64,000 nt of DNA from Phragmites australis (Eukaryota; Streptophyta; Magnoliopsida; Poales; Poaceae): positions 22,661,501-22,725,500 of the forward strand of contig NC_084928.1 in the NCBI RefSeq assembly GCF_958298935.1, written 5' to 3'. The notes under the pieces are model-generated. The model was given only the letters and a program-made list of their open reading frames with translations. It did no database searches and was not told the DNA's origin. Below, piece by piece: positions 21,084 through 31,256 of this stretch (position 1 is its first letter; each line of letters opens with the position of its first letter). The position numbers and the translations under genes were made by a program.

Positions 21084-23164
21084 ATGGCCCCGGGGAGCGG
21101 AAGTAGCGTGCCAAGGTTCGAGGGAAAGAACTTTGCCTATTGGAAAGTTCGCATGGCGAGCTATCTTGAGGCTATTTCCCCCGAGTGTTGGCAAGCCACC
21201 TCTGTTGGGTTTGATCAACCTTTTACCGAACAAGAAGTTAGGTGGAATGCTAAGGCAAAGAATGCTATATTTGAGGGAATTAGTGAAGAAGTTTTCTCTA
21301 GAGTTAGAAGCAAAGAATTCGCTCATGACATTTGGACCGCTCTTTGTGAAATTCATGAGGGTTCTAGGAGAATTCGTGAGGAAAGATATCATGTGCTTAT
21401 GAATGCTCTTAATCAATTCAAGATGTTTTCAAATGAATTATGCAATGACATGTATTCTCGTATGAACATGTTTGTGGAAGAAATCAATTCCCTTGAACTC
21501 ACCCAATTGTTCGATGGAGACATTATTCGTAGGATCTTGATGGTGCTTCCCAAGCCACAATACAACATTGTCATCTCTCTTCTTCATGAAAGTGACATCA
21601 ATGACATGACCATCACCGATGCCGTGGGAAAGATATGTGCTCATGAGATATTCTTGTTTGGAGATCATGAGTCATCATCCAAGAAAAACCTTGCTCTCAA
21701 AGAAAAGATGGTTGACAACAAGAAGAAGAAGATGAAGATGAAGCTTCCATCATCAAGTGAAAGCGATGAAGATGATGATAATGATGAAGATGATGATGAT
21801 GACTCCGACACCGAGCTTGCTTTTCTCATGTGAAGAACCACAAGGATGATCTCTAAGTTTCAAAAGAAGGGCTACAACTATGATCCCAAGAAGAACAAAT
21901 TTCGCTTAAAGAAATTTGACAAGTTCAGTGGTGGAGACAAGAAGAAGTGCTACAATTGTGGTAACCTTAGCCACATATCATATGATTGCCCTCATCCCGA
22001 CAAGAGAAACAAGAACAAGTCCAAGAAGTTTGATGCAATTGAGGATGAGAACAAGCACAAGAAGAAGGATCAAGACAAGAGGAAGAAGAAGCTCTTCAAC
22101 AAGAAGGGTGGAGGATGCAAGGCCTACATTGTTGATGAATGGGTCTCCAGTGAAATCTCAAGTGATGATTCAAGTGATAATGAAGACAACAACTTCGCGG
22201 ACCTCGCCATCGTCAATGATGATCCACCTCTACCTCCACCACCTATGTGCCTCATAGCAAAAGGTAACAACAAGGTGAGTAGTGAGGAAGATGATAGTAG
22301 TGATGATGATGGTCTTTCTCCTAATGATCTATCTAAGCTAATGAATGACTATGCTACTATTATCAAAAGGCAAAAGGCTAAAATCAAGTCTCTTGAAAAT
22401 GCTAATTCTATGCTTAGTTCTAGTCATGATGAGTTGCTTGCTAAATACAATAATTTGCTTAAGAAACATGATGAAGTAGTTGCATCTAGCAAGTCTCTTG
22501 AGGCTAGTAACTACAAGCTAAAACTTGAGCATAATGGCTTGATATACAAACACCAAGAAGTTGAGTATGCTTATGATGCCATTGATCGTAACTTGAATGA
22601 ATTGGTTGATATTGATGTAGTTAAGGTCAATGCATCTACCTCTTGTGATGACCTTCTTGATATACCATGCTCCTGTTCATGTGATGTTATATCATCCTCT
22701 AAGACTAACCATGCAAGGGAGCAAGAGCTTGAGAGTGAGGTTGCAAGTCTCAAGTCTTGTGTGGCCCGGTTGACTAAGGGGGAGTACAAGCACAAGAAAA
22801 TTCTCATGAAGAATGCTTTATACTACAACAAGAAAGGACTTGGATGCTTCCCTAACCCGGTAAAAAGGGTCATGAAGACACCGGAGATCAAGAATTGTTT
22901 CATCAAGGAAGTTGGTTCACCGGACACCACACGAGGGAGTGTCCAATTCCTACTAAACCCTTTCCTATTTTGCCTTATAAATATAAGTCCATGTTTAATG
23001 ATCATCATTTTCTATTGCATCAGCTTAAAAGTGGTAAAATCATGGCAAAATTCATTGGAACTCAAGCTAAGGGCAAGCTTCCTAGGCAACTTTGGGTGAC
23101 TAAATCTCTTGTGTCTCACATGAAAGGTACCAAACTTGGTTGGGTACCTAAACAAAAAGCTTGA
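21084..23164 (+). pseudogene. Sirevirus gag
   Basis: Starts MAPGSGSSVPRFEGKNF at 21084, 48 bases after the LTR. Residues 1-200 form the copia gag core ('YWKVRMASYLEA', 'KFEIHEGS'-like helix, 'FKMFSNELCNDMYSRMN'). An acidic run (DEDDDNDEDDDDD) ends at a TGA at 21831, probably a CGA decayed to TGA, after which the same frame goes on with a zinc knuckle CYNCGNLSHISYDC (about 21950). A long coiled-coil region follows (about 22330-22790), typical of Sirevirus gag. A frameshift near 22925 moves the end, 'KGTKLGWVPKQKA', into another frame (to 23164). Apart from these two defects the protein is complete. Confidence 0.9.
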
Positions 23165-23178
23165 TCCCATATGTGTAG

Positions 23179-24570
23179 GTGAACTACAAAGCCGGTGGAA
23201 AACATTGGGTGCTTGATAGCGGATGTACACAACATATGACCGGCAATGTAACGATGTTCACCTCTCTGGAAGATAAAGTGGGTGATCATGATAAAGTCAC
23301 CTTTGGTGATAACTCTAAGAAAAATGTGGTAGGTTTGGGTAAGGTGTCTATCTCAAATGATCTCTCTATTTCTAATGTTCTTTTAGTAGAGTCGCTTAGC
23401 TTCAATTTGCTTTCCGTAGCTCAACTATGTGATCTAGGCTTCACATGCTTATTTAGTGATGTTGATGTTGTCATAACTAGCAAGAAGCATAATGATCTAA
23501 TCATTAAAGGTTTTAGACATGGGCATATCTATCTTGTGGATTTTTCCTCTAATGAAGCTAGCTTGACTACGTGCCTCTTCACCAAGACATCTATGGGTTG
23601 GCTTTGGCATCGTCGACTTGCACACATTGGGATGAGCCAACTCAAGAAGGTATTCAAGAATGGAATGGTGGTTGGTTTGAAGGACGTGGTTTTCAAGAAG
23701 GACAAGTTGTGTAGTGCTTGCCAAGCGGGAAAACAAGTTGCAAGTTCTCATCCATACAAGTTCATGATGTCTACATCAAGACCCTTGAAGCTTCTACACA
23801 TGGACCTCTTCGGACCAACTACCTACAAAAGTCTTGGTGGTAATCTATATTGTCTTGTCATTGTTGATGATTATACAAGATACACTTGGACTTTCTTTCT
23901 AGATGACAAGGGCAAGACCGTTGGGATCTTCAAGAAGTTCGCAAAGAGGGCTCAAAATGAGTTTGAGTCCACACTTGTGAAGATCCGGAGTGACAATGGC
24001 ACGGAGTTCAAGAACACTCAAATTGAAGATTTTTGCGATGATAGAGGCATCAAGCATGAGTTTTCATCCACCTACACTCCTCAACAAAATGGCGTGGTGG
24101 AGAGGAAGAACAAGACCTTGATCACGCTTGCAAGAGCAATGTTGGATGAGTATGGTACACCGGAGAAGTTTTGGGCAGAAGCAATCAATACGGCGTGTCA
24201 TGCATCTAACCGAGTGTACCTCCACCGACTATTGAAGAAGACGCCATACGAGCTTCTCATTGGGAGAAAACCCAATGTCTCCTACTTTCGGGTGTTCGGG
24301 TGTAAGTGCTTCATCTACAAGAAAAAAGAACGCCTATGCAAGTTTGAAAAATGTTGTGATGTTGGTTTTCTTGTTGGCTATGCATCGAACTCCAAAGCAT
24401 ATCGAGTATTCAACAATGCCACCGGTTTTGTTGAAGAAACTTGTGATGTGGAGTTTGATGAATCTAATGGCTCCCTAGGAGAAGGTATTTCTTGTGATGA
24501 TGTAGGTGATGAACCCTTGAGAGATGCAATGAGAATATGGCAATTGGGGATATCAAGCCTAAGAGGATGA
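23179..24570 (+). pseudogene. Sirevirus protease and integrase
   Basis: Protease: 'HWVLDSGCTQHMTG' (23206-23240) carries the D-S-G active site. Integrase: the HHCC zinc finger is seen as 'WHRRLAHIGMSQLKKV' and 'CSACQAGK' (23607-23735). The core has 'LLHMDLFGPT' (first Asp), 'IRSDNGTEF' (second Asp) and 'NGVVERKNKTL' (Glu), about 23800-24120. The GKEDLFxGR-type and 'FGCKCFIYKKKERL' tail follow. All catalytic residues are present over 463 open codons. The frame breaks near 24540, before the acidic linker to RT. Integrase before RT is the copia order. Confidence 0.93.
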
Positions 24571-24607
24571 TGAAGATGTACCCTCTACTTCAATTCCGCA
24601 CACCTCC

Positions 24608-26410
24608 ATGGCACCCCAAGTTGATAAAAATGAAGACAAGGATGATCAACCACTTCCTTCACATGACGTCTATATCTCTCAAGAGGAAGCTCAAGCTCAA
24701 GCTCAAGATGTTGGACCACCACAAGATACACCTCAACAACCACAAGTGAAGCATACACACATTTCCAAGGATCACCCGATTGACTTGATCATTGGGAGTC
24801 CATCTAGGGGAGTACAAACTCGCTCTCGTCAGTGTGCTTCATTTTGTGAACATTACTCGTTTGTCTCTCGTTCGGAACCCACACATGTAGATGAGGCTCT
24901 CAAGAATCCGGATTGGGTGTTGGAAATGCAAGAAGAACTTAACAACTTCACCCGCAATGAGGTATAGATACTTGAAGAGAGGCCTCAAGACAAGAATGTG
25001 ATTGGAACCAAGTGGGTCTTCCGCAACAAGCAAGATGAACATGGTATGGTGGTACGCAACAAGGCAAGACTCGTCGCACAAGGTTTTGTACAAGTTGAAG
25101 GTTTGGATTTTGGCGAAACATTCGCTCCCATGGCAAGGCTTGAAGCCATTTGTATCCTTCTTGCATTTGCTTCACATCATAACATTAAGCTTTATCAAAT
25201 GGATGTGAAGAGTGCATTCTTAAATGGCTTTATTAATGAACTCGTTTATGTTAAACAACCCCCCGGTTTCGAAGATCCTGGATATCCTAATCATGTTTAT
25301 AGGTTGGTCAAGGCGCTTTATGGACTCAAGCAAGCCCCACGAGCTTGGTATGAACGCCTACGTGACTTCCTTATTAACCAAGGATTCAAGATCGGGAGGG
25401 TGGACACCACATTGTTCACAAAGATCATCGACAATGAGCTTTTCTTGTGTCAAATTTATGTTGATGATATAATATTTGGTTCAACTAACAAAGAGTTCTG
25501 CAAGGAATTTGGTGACATGATGTCCAGGGAGTTTGAGATGTCGATGATTGGCGAGCTAAACTACTTCTCTGGATTTCAAATCAAGCAATTGAAGGAAGGG
25601 ACATTCATCCATCAAGAGAAGTACACAAGGGACATCCTCAAGAAGTTTAAGATGGATGATTGCAAGCCAATCAAGACCCCCATGCCTACAAATGGACATC
25701 TCGACTTGGATGAAACGGGTAAATCGATTGACCAAAAACTCTATCGTTCTATGATTGGGTCACTCCTTTACCTTACCGCATCTAGGTCCGATATTATGTT
25801 TAGTGTATGCATGTGCGCTCGCTTTCAAGCTAATCCTAAGGAATCACATCTTAGCACGGTAAAAAGAATCCTTAGATACCTAAAGCATACACCTAGCATA
25901 GGCTTGTGGTACCTGAAAGGCGCTAGTTTTCTACTCCTGGGATACTCGGATTCGGACTTTGCCGGATGCCGTGTGGATCGCAAGAGTACTTCGGGTGGGT
26001 GCCACTTGCTAGGGCGATCCCTAGTCTCTTGGAGTTCTAAGAAGCAAAACTCGGTAGCCTTGTCCACAGCGGAAGCGGAATACATTGCCGCCGGAGCATG
26101 TTGTGCTCAAATCCTCTATATGAAGAAAACCTTGTTAGACTTTGGTGTTCGTCTAGAAAAGGTTCCACTCCTTTGTGATAATGAGAGTGCCGTAAAAATT
26201 GCTAACAATCCCGTTCAACACTCTCGCACAAAGCACATTGATATCCGTCATCACTTCCTAAGAGACCATGTGGCTAATAATGATATCTCTCTTAGTTGTG
26301 TTCGATCGGAAGATCAATTGGCGGATATCTTCACTAAACCTCTAGATGAAGCCACTTTTAGTAGATTGCGAAATGAACTAAATGTGATCGATGCTTCTAA
26401 TGTCATGTGA
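24608..26410 (+). pseudogene. Sirevirus reverse transcriptase and RNase H
   Basis: The linker 24608-24964 is followed by a TAG at 24965 that replaces a tryptophan-like position, then an open 470 codons. RT motifs: 'GTKWVFRNKQDE', 'YQMDVKSAFLNG', 'LYGLKQAPRAWYERL', and the catalytic 'YVDDIIFGS' at about 25457-25485. RNase H: 'YSDSDFAGCRVDRKSTSGG', 'LSTAEAEYIAA' and 'CDNESAVKIANNPVQHSRTKHI', with the D-E-D catalytic set. It ends at 26410. Copies the element RNA into cDNA inside the virus-like particle. Only the one nonsense codon separates it from an open RT-RNase H frame. Confidence 0.93.
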
Positions 26411-27039
26411 TGCCTTGTCATGTAGATGCATTCATGATAGGAGCTTGTCTGACCTTCTCAAGATAGTGGTGAACGCGGGTTTTGCTTGAGATGGTGGTTC
26501 TCTAGTTTTTCTCAAGGCATGTTGTTGGGTTCACCATGAAGAAGCTTGAGAAGGGAAGTAATATGACAAGATAGATTAATTTTATGCCTCGCATTCACAT
26601 AATATACACTCATGCTTACTTTCATGCATATGTCTTGCATTGCATAAGCATTGGCGGTAGAGAGATCACAAAGGAGAATACCACTCTTTGAGTTTGTTGT
26701 TCATTCTTGATGTGAACATACAACTCTATAAGTGTGCTTAAATTGATATAAGTGCTTAATGCCTATTGAGTCATGACCTAATGAATTTAAAACCTTAATC
26801 TTTAAGTTCATAGGTAATGTGACTCAAACATTTCCTTTGGAATTTTCTCCCTCTTTCTTTGGTCCTTAGTTGCCTATTTCGAAAAAAAATTATATATGGT
26901 AAAGCCTTTTGGCATATATTTGCAAATGAGTGTTTGAGAGGATAAAGATTTCACTCAAACTAGTCCAAATATGTGTTTTTGTTGAGTGGTTTTTTGAAAT
27001 TTGGACGCAGTGAGAGATTTTAGTTCAGCTCAGTTTTTT

Positions 27040-27360
27040 TTATCACCGAATGATCCGGCGTCTGCTTGAAGTTATCACCGGATCTTCCGGTCAGTTTAAT
27101 GAAAACGAGCTCAAAAGGATATGCACCGGAAGGTCCGGCGTTCGGTACATGCCTCAGAGGAACTTCCGGCGTGCAGAAGATGTTTTTGGGCAGTATGGAG
27201 TGCTCTCTGGAAAATTTGTTCCGGCGTTTATCCGGTGTTCAGTGCCCTCGTCACCGGACTCTCCGACGTTCACGACCTGGGTTGAATGCTCTCGGGAATT
27301 TTTGATCCGGTGTCTTTCCGGCATTCAATTCCTAAATCAGCGGATCTTCCGGTGTTCACA
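27040..27360. repeat. CCGG-type palindromic motif cluster in the spacer
   Basis: At least seven variants, for example CACCGGATCTTCCGG (27074-27090), CACCGGAAGGTCCGGCG (27124-27140) and CACCGGACTCTCCGACG (27253-27269). The same motif grammar occurs in U3 of this element's LTRs. Conserved palindromes in non-coding parts of Sireviruses have been reported. Possible roles are regulatory protein binding or RNA structure. Confidence 0.75.
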
Positions 27361-27482
27361 AATTTGAGCGGGCCCTGTCTGTCATATGAGCGTTCCATCA
27401 GCCGACTGCCGCCTCTCCTCTGTTTTCTCCCTCGCCGCCGCTCGTTCTCGCCGACTCGCCGACTCGCCGATGAGCTGAGCTC

Positions 27483-27622
27483 CAGCGCCGCCTTTCTCTC
27501 CACGCCGCCGTGCTCCAGCGCTGCCTTCCTCTCCGGCGCCGCCTTCCTCTCCGTGCCCCCGTGCTCCAGCGCCGCCTTCCTCTCCAGTGCCGCCTTCCTC
27601 TCCGCGCCGCCGTGGTCCAGCG
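27483..27622. repeat. GC-rich imperfect tandem repeat
   Basis: Repeats of GCCGCCTTCCTCTCC alternating with GCGCCGCCGTGCTCCA, about five rounds. It opens frames on both strands (alanine/arginine/serine repeats) that I regard as artefacts. Confidence 0.8.
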
Positions 27623-27840
27623 CCGCCGGCTGACTTCTCCGACAAGCTACTTCCTCACCACCGGCCTCTACATCCATTTAGCAGTGGTGAACACAAATTT
27701 CAATCAAAATTTCTCAAATGTGCCAAACCCTAGATCAACTCAATTCAATTTTGTCTAAATTTGCTCAAATTTCTTTCAAATCTTGATCAATCTGAGGCAA
27801 ACTTTGTTTTATTAGCTTGTATTCCCACTCATTGTCATGA

Positions 27841-28097
27841 ATTGAGTACATATTCATCGATTTGTGCTAAATTTGGTCAAATTCATGCAAATCTCATCCA
27901 TATTCATGCAAATCTGAGTCAAATTCTTGCAATTTGTGACAATTGAATTTCAATTATCATAAATTGAGTACATGTTCATCGATTTGTGCTAAATTTGGTC
28001 AAATTCTTGCAAATCCAAGCAAATTCATGCAAATCTCATCTATATTCATGCAAATCCGAGTCAAATTCTTGCAATTTGTGACTTTCAATTATCATAA
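27841..28097. repeat. AT-rich tandem duplication (122 and 135 bp)
   Basis: Two adjacent units begin ATTGAGTACAT at 27841 and 27963. Each contains 'CGATTTGTGCTAAATTTGG', 'CATGCAAATC' and 'TTCTTGCAATTTGTGAC'. A third partial start is at 28098. Confidence 0.9.
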
Positions 28098-28372
28098 ATT
28101 GAGGACATGTTCATAATTTTTGAGCTTCAATTGCTAAATTCGTCAAGTTCATCCAATATTGCCTTAAATTCTTTTCTTTTTGATCAATTTGCTCAAATTC
28201 GGCTCAAATACTCTGCAAATTGATCAATTCCCTTGTGTCGTAATCCTAATCCTAGCATGTTTGTTGATTTTCACATATTTTACATGCTTAGGGTATGTTT
28301 GGGGCTCTTTTCTTGAAAATTTCATAAACCCAATGCGTTCGCTCATCTCGTCATTATCTTTCATCTATTCAG

Positions 28373-30615
28373 ATGGGTCGTGAGCGCACTGACAAGGGCA
28401 AGGGCAAGGTTGTTGAGAAGGCTAAGTGGACTCCAACTGAGAAGGAGTGGGAGAGAGCAAATGCAGCAGTGGATGCCTACAATAGGCAGTAGCAGGGGCA
28501 GGGGTTTGAGATTAGAGACACCGCTACTCCTGTGCGTCGATCCACCCGCTCCCGTTCCGCTAGAGGGGTGAGCTCGACGCCTTTCGGCCAATCAGGCAGC
28601 CGGAAGAGGGCTCGTCAGGAGCCGGAGCCCGAGGAGGAGCAGCAGCAGCACCAGTCAGGGGAGCCTCAGCCACGGGCAGAGAGACATTTGCGTAACATGA
28701 CCTCCTACAGGTCACCAAAGGTCAAGAAGCTGCGGTTTGTACCTGTTGACGAGTGGTTTCCTCAGGAGAGAGAAGAGGGAGCAGACCCGAGGTTCCATAC
28801 CCTCCTGCAGGAGAGCTTCTTTGTTTCATATCAGAAGCTGAAGGTCAGCTTGAGCATTCACAAGACGCTCAACTGGAGGTATATGGGGATAGCCGCAGGG
28901 GGAGCAGATGTGAGGCGCCACTTTGACTCGATTCCAGGCCTTACAGATTTGCTGACAGATGTAGACCACTATGTTGAGGATTGGGTGAGAGTCTTCTATG
29001 CTATAGCTTGGATCTCAGAGGACAGATCCTTTGTGCAGTTCATGTTCCAGGGAGAGTTTCAGAGGCTGTACAGGACCGACATTCTCGAGGCTTTGAGGCT
29101 ACAGGAGTCTGACAGGAGTTTGCACGAGATTGTCTATCCAGGACAGCGCTCCTTGCTGTGGTCTGACTGGAGGGATCTTCCCAACGGATGACCTGATCCG
29201 ACCTCTGTTCAGGCCGCCGTTCCCTCCCGGTTCTCGGAGACTGCCAGATATGCTGATACCAGAGGTGCGAGTCATTCACAATGCTCTGAGGCATAGCTTG
29301 CTACCGAGGATTAGGAACGCAAAGTCGATCACCAGTCTTCAGCAATGGCTGATTCTATCCATCTTCACTCACCAGCCGTTTGATATTGTGGACTTCATTC
29401 TGTGTGAGATCGAGGATGTGATCGCCGATGGGATGACGATGTTTAGACAGCAGCCATATGCTCATATCATATCTTTCTTGCTTGCTCAAACCACCAGACC
29501 CCCATAGTTCTTTGAGGCTTACGAGTCTTCTCGGTCCTTTAAGGTGTATGCTCCAGCTCCTCCTACTGACAGGCGTCATGGTCAGCGAGCGATGGCTCAC
29601 GCTCAAGAGCAGATCCCACCTGAGGAGAGAGAGAGAGAGTGGCTGCTGAGGATGAGGCCCTTGCAGAGGCCGAGGCTGAGTTACCACAGGCATTCTTCGA
29701 CGTAGTCTCTGACAGTGACTCAAACTCCGAGGACCAGGAGTTCTTGCCGCCTCTCCCACGTCGTCACGACCACGAGAAAGGCGGGTCTACTCAGGGTGCA
29801 CAGCCTTCAGTGTCTCTACTTCAGCACCTAAGACGACCCCCCCAGTGCCACCACCTGCTGCACAGTCTTCAGAATTTTCTCAGTTTTTGCAGCAGATGCA
29901 GCAGCAGCAGCAGATGATGCAGCAGCAGATGATGGTGTAGCAGCAGCAGATGATCCTTCAGCAGCAAGCAGCCTAGGAGGAGAGGCAGTTGAAGTATCAG
30001 GCTAATTTCGTTCGCCAGCAGGAACAGCAGACACTGATTATCCAGTCTCTCCAGCAGCAGCAGTAGGCCATGTTTGCAGCCCTTCAGCAGCAGCAACAGG
30101 CTTTGTTGGCCGACAGGGAGAACAACACCCGGTTATTCTCATTTTTGCTCCAGTAGCCAGGGCAACAGTTGCCAGCACTAGCTCCAACACCAGCTCTAGT
30201 CCCCAGTCCCCTCCCTAGCAGCAGCACTAGTCTGCTCAGTACTCCGGAGTCCAGCTTTCCACTCTCAGCTCTTTTGGCCACCGGAGTTCTCTCAGAGCCT
30301 GTCGGGACATCTCAGAGGCCAGTGTTACCGTCATTGACTTCACCTCTGCCCACTAGTCCTCTGCTCTTCGAGGATACTCCACAGCCGACAGTTACCGAGC
30401 AGCAGCAGCCAGTCGTGCCTCCTCCAGTCGCTGAGCCTGCACTTGATGAGCCCGATGCTACTCTTCAGTCAGTGCAGCATCAGATTGATGAGGTGACAGC
30501 AGCTGTGGGTCACAGTCCGTCCAGCTCAGACTCCGGGGTCGACAGCTCTCAGTTCGTCGTGGTACCTTCTTCGGCAGCGTCGGGTCCTCAGTCTCCTCTA
30601 GCTCCGGATGCTTAG
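28373..30615 (+). pseudogene. Sirevirus env-like ORF (third ORF), broken
   Basis: Starts MGRERTDKGKGK at 28373, right after a splice-acceptor-like CAG. A basic, charged N-terminus ('RRSTRSRSARG', 'GSRKRARQEPEPEEE') is followed by a globular region at about 28740-29480 ('KVKKLRFVPVDEWFP', 'YVEDWVRVFYAI', 'FVQFMFQGEFQRLY'). That pattern fits the plant-transposon protein domain found in env-like ORFs and related grass genes. Next comes an acidic stretch, a glutamine-rich coil (29870-30150) and a proline/serine-rich C-terminus to 30615. I see no convincing transmembrane helix or signal peptide, so 'env-like' reflects position, not shown function. It has frameshifts near 29185 and 29805, and TAGs at 28490, 29505, 29938, 29974, 30064 and 30154. 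Confidence 0.75.
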
Positions 30616-30712
30616 TCGTGTCCTAGTTTCCTCTTTTTGGTACTTCGATGCCAAAGGGGGAGAGTCTAGTGATAGGAGGAGTTGGCAGAGAAAGAGTAGC
30701 TGGAGAGTCAAT

Positions 30713-31256
30713 TTCCCGTGCCAATTTTGAGAGGCCACACTCATAGGTCGGATCATCACACGCCCCCGCTCCCTCAGCAAAGAGGAGCTTCGAGGAGGCC
30801 CTTACCGCTGGGTCCCAAAGGGGGCGGCAGCGATAACACCGAAACATCAGCAATATCAGCCCAGGCCACGGGGCTCCAAACCAAAGCCACCCCAGGGGAC
30901 ACGGCCAGGGACGCTCCGGAGGCCTCCTGGAGCGAAGCCACACTCCAAACCAGCATTCCAAGGAAGAATCCTGGTGCACTCTACACAGCGCAAGACGAGA
31001 ACATAATACCGACAACTGCCGAACCCTCACCACCTTCCAAGAGGAGTACCTCGGGAGGCAGGCAGCCTTCGCCTGAACAGATGGGGCCCCCAAAGAGTGG
31101 TTCAAAGATTGCAGGCCATCAGCAAACCGAGGGGTCGACCATCTGGCCCTGCAGAATCCTCCGCAGCTAGCCCTACCTTTACCACCCCAGTCATCCCAAG
31201 AGCAGTACAATGACGAAGGGGCACAGGGCAAATAGATCATCCTCGCTGTTACTGGC
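30713..31256 (+). repeat. Second copy of the Tat gag flank inside the Sirevirus
   Basis: 544 bp nearly identical to 19192-19734 (about 20 differences by eye, roughly 3-4%), including the ctggc that adjoins the 5' LTR. It is followed directly by a second LTR start. Thus DNA that belongs outside the element lies inside it, between the env-like ORF and the 3' LTR. The junction at 30713 shares TTCCCGTGCC with the gag sequence. Confidence 0.93.

Larger units (their letters stand above)
26411..28372 (+). other. Non-coding spacer between pol and the env-like ORF
   Basis: About 1.96 kb without a credible gene. It holds a cluster of CCGGA/TCCGG motifs (27040-27360) like those of the LTR U3, a GC-rich repeat (27483-27622) and an AT-rich tandem duplication (27841-28097). 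It ends in a splice-acceptor-like sequence, TTTCATCTATTCAG (28359-28372), directly before an ATG. Long spacers of this kind are known from Sireviruses. Confidence 0.7.

Noticed and set aside
27270..27677. 135-codon alanine/glutamate repeat protein (minus) and its + strand mirror
   Set aside because: Both strands are open over a GC-rich tandem repeat in the Sirevirus spacer; no start context or conserved motif.
28373..29507. Host gene (plant-transposon-domain protein)
   Set aside because: It lies inside the Sirevirus, between pol and the 3' LTR, in the position of the third ORF of these elements, and is broken; a captured host gene is not needed to explain it.
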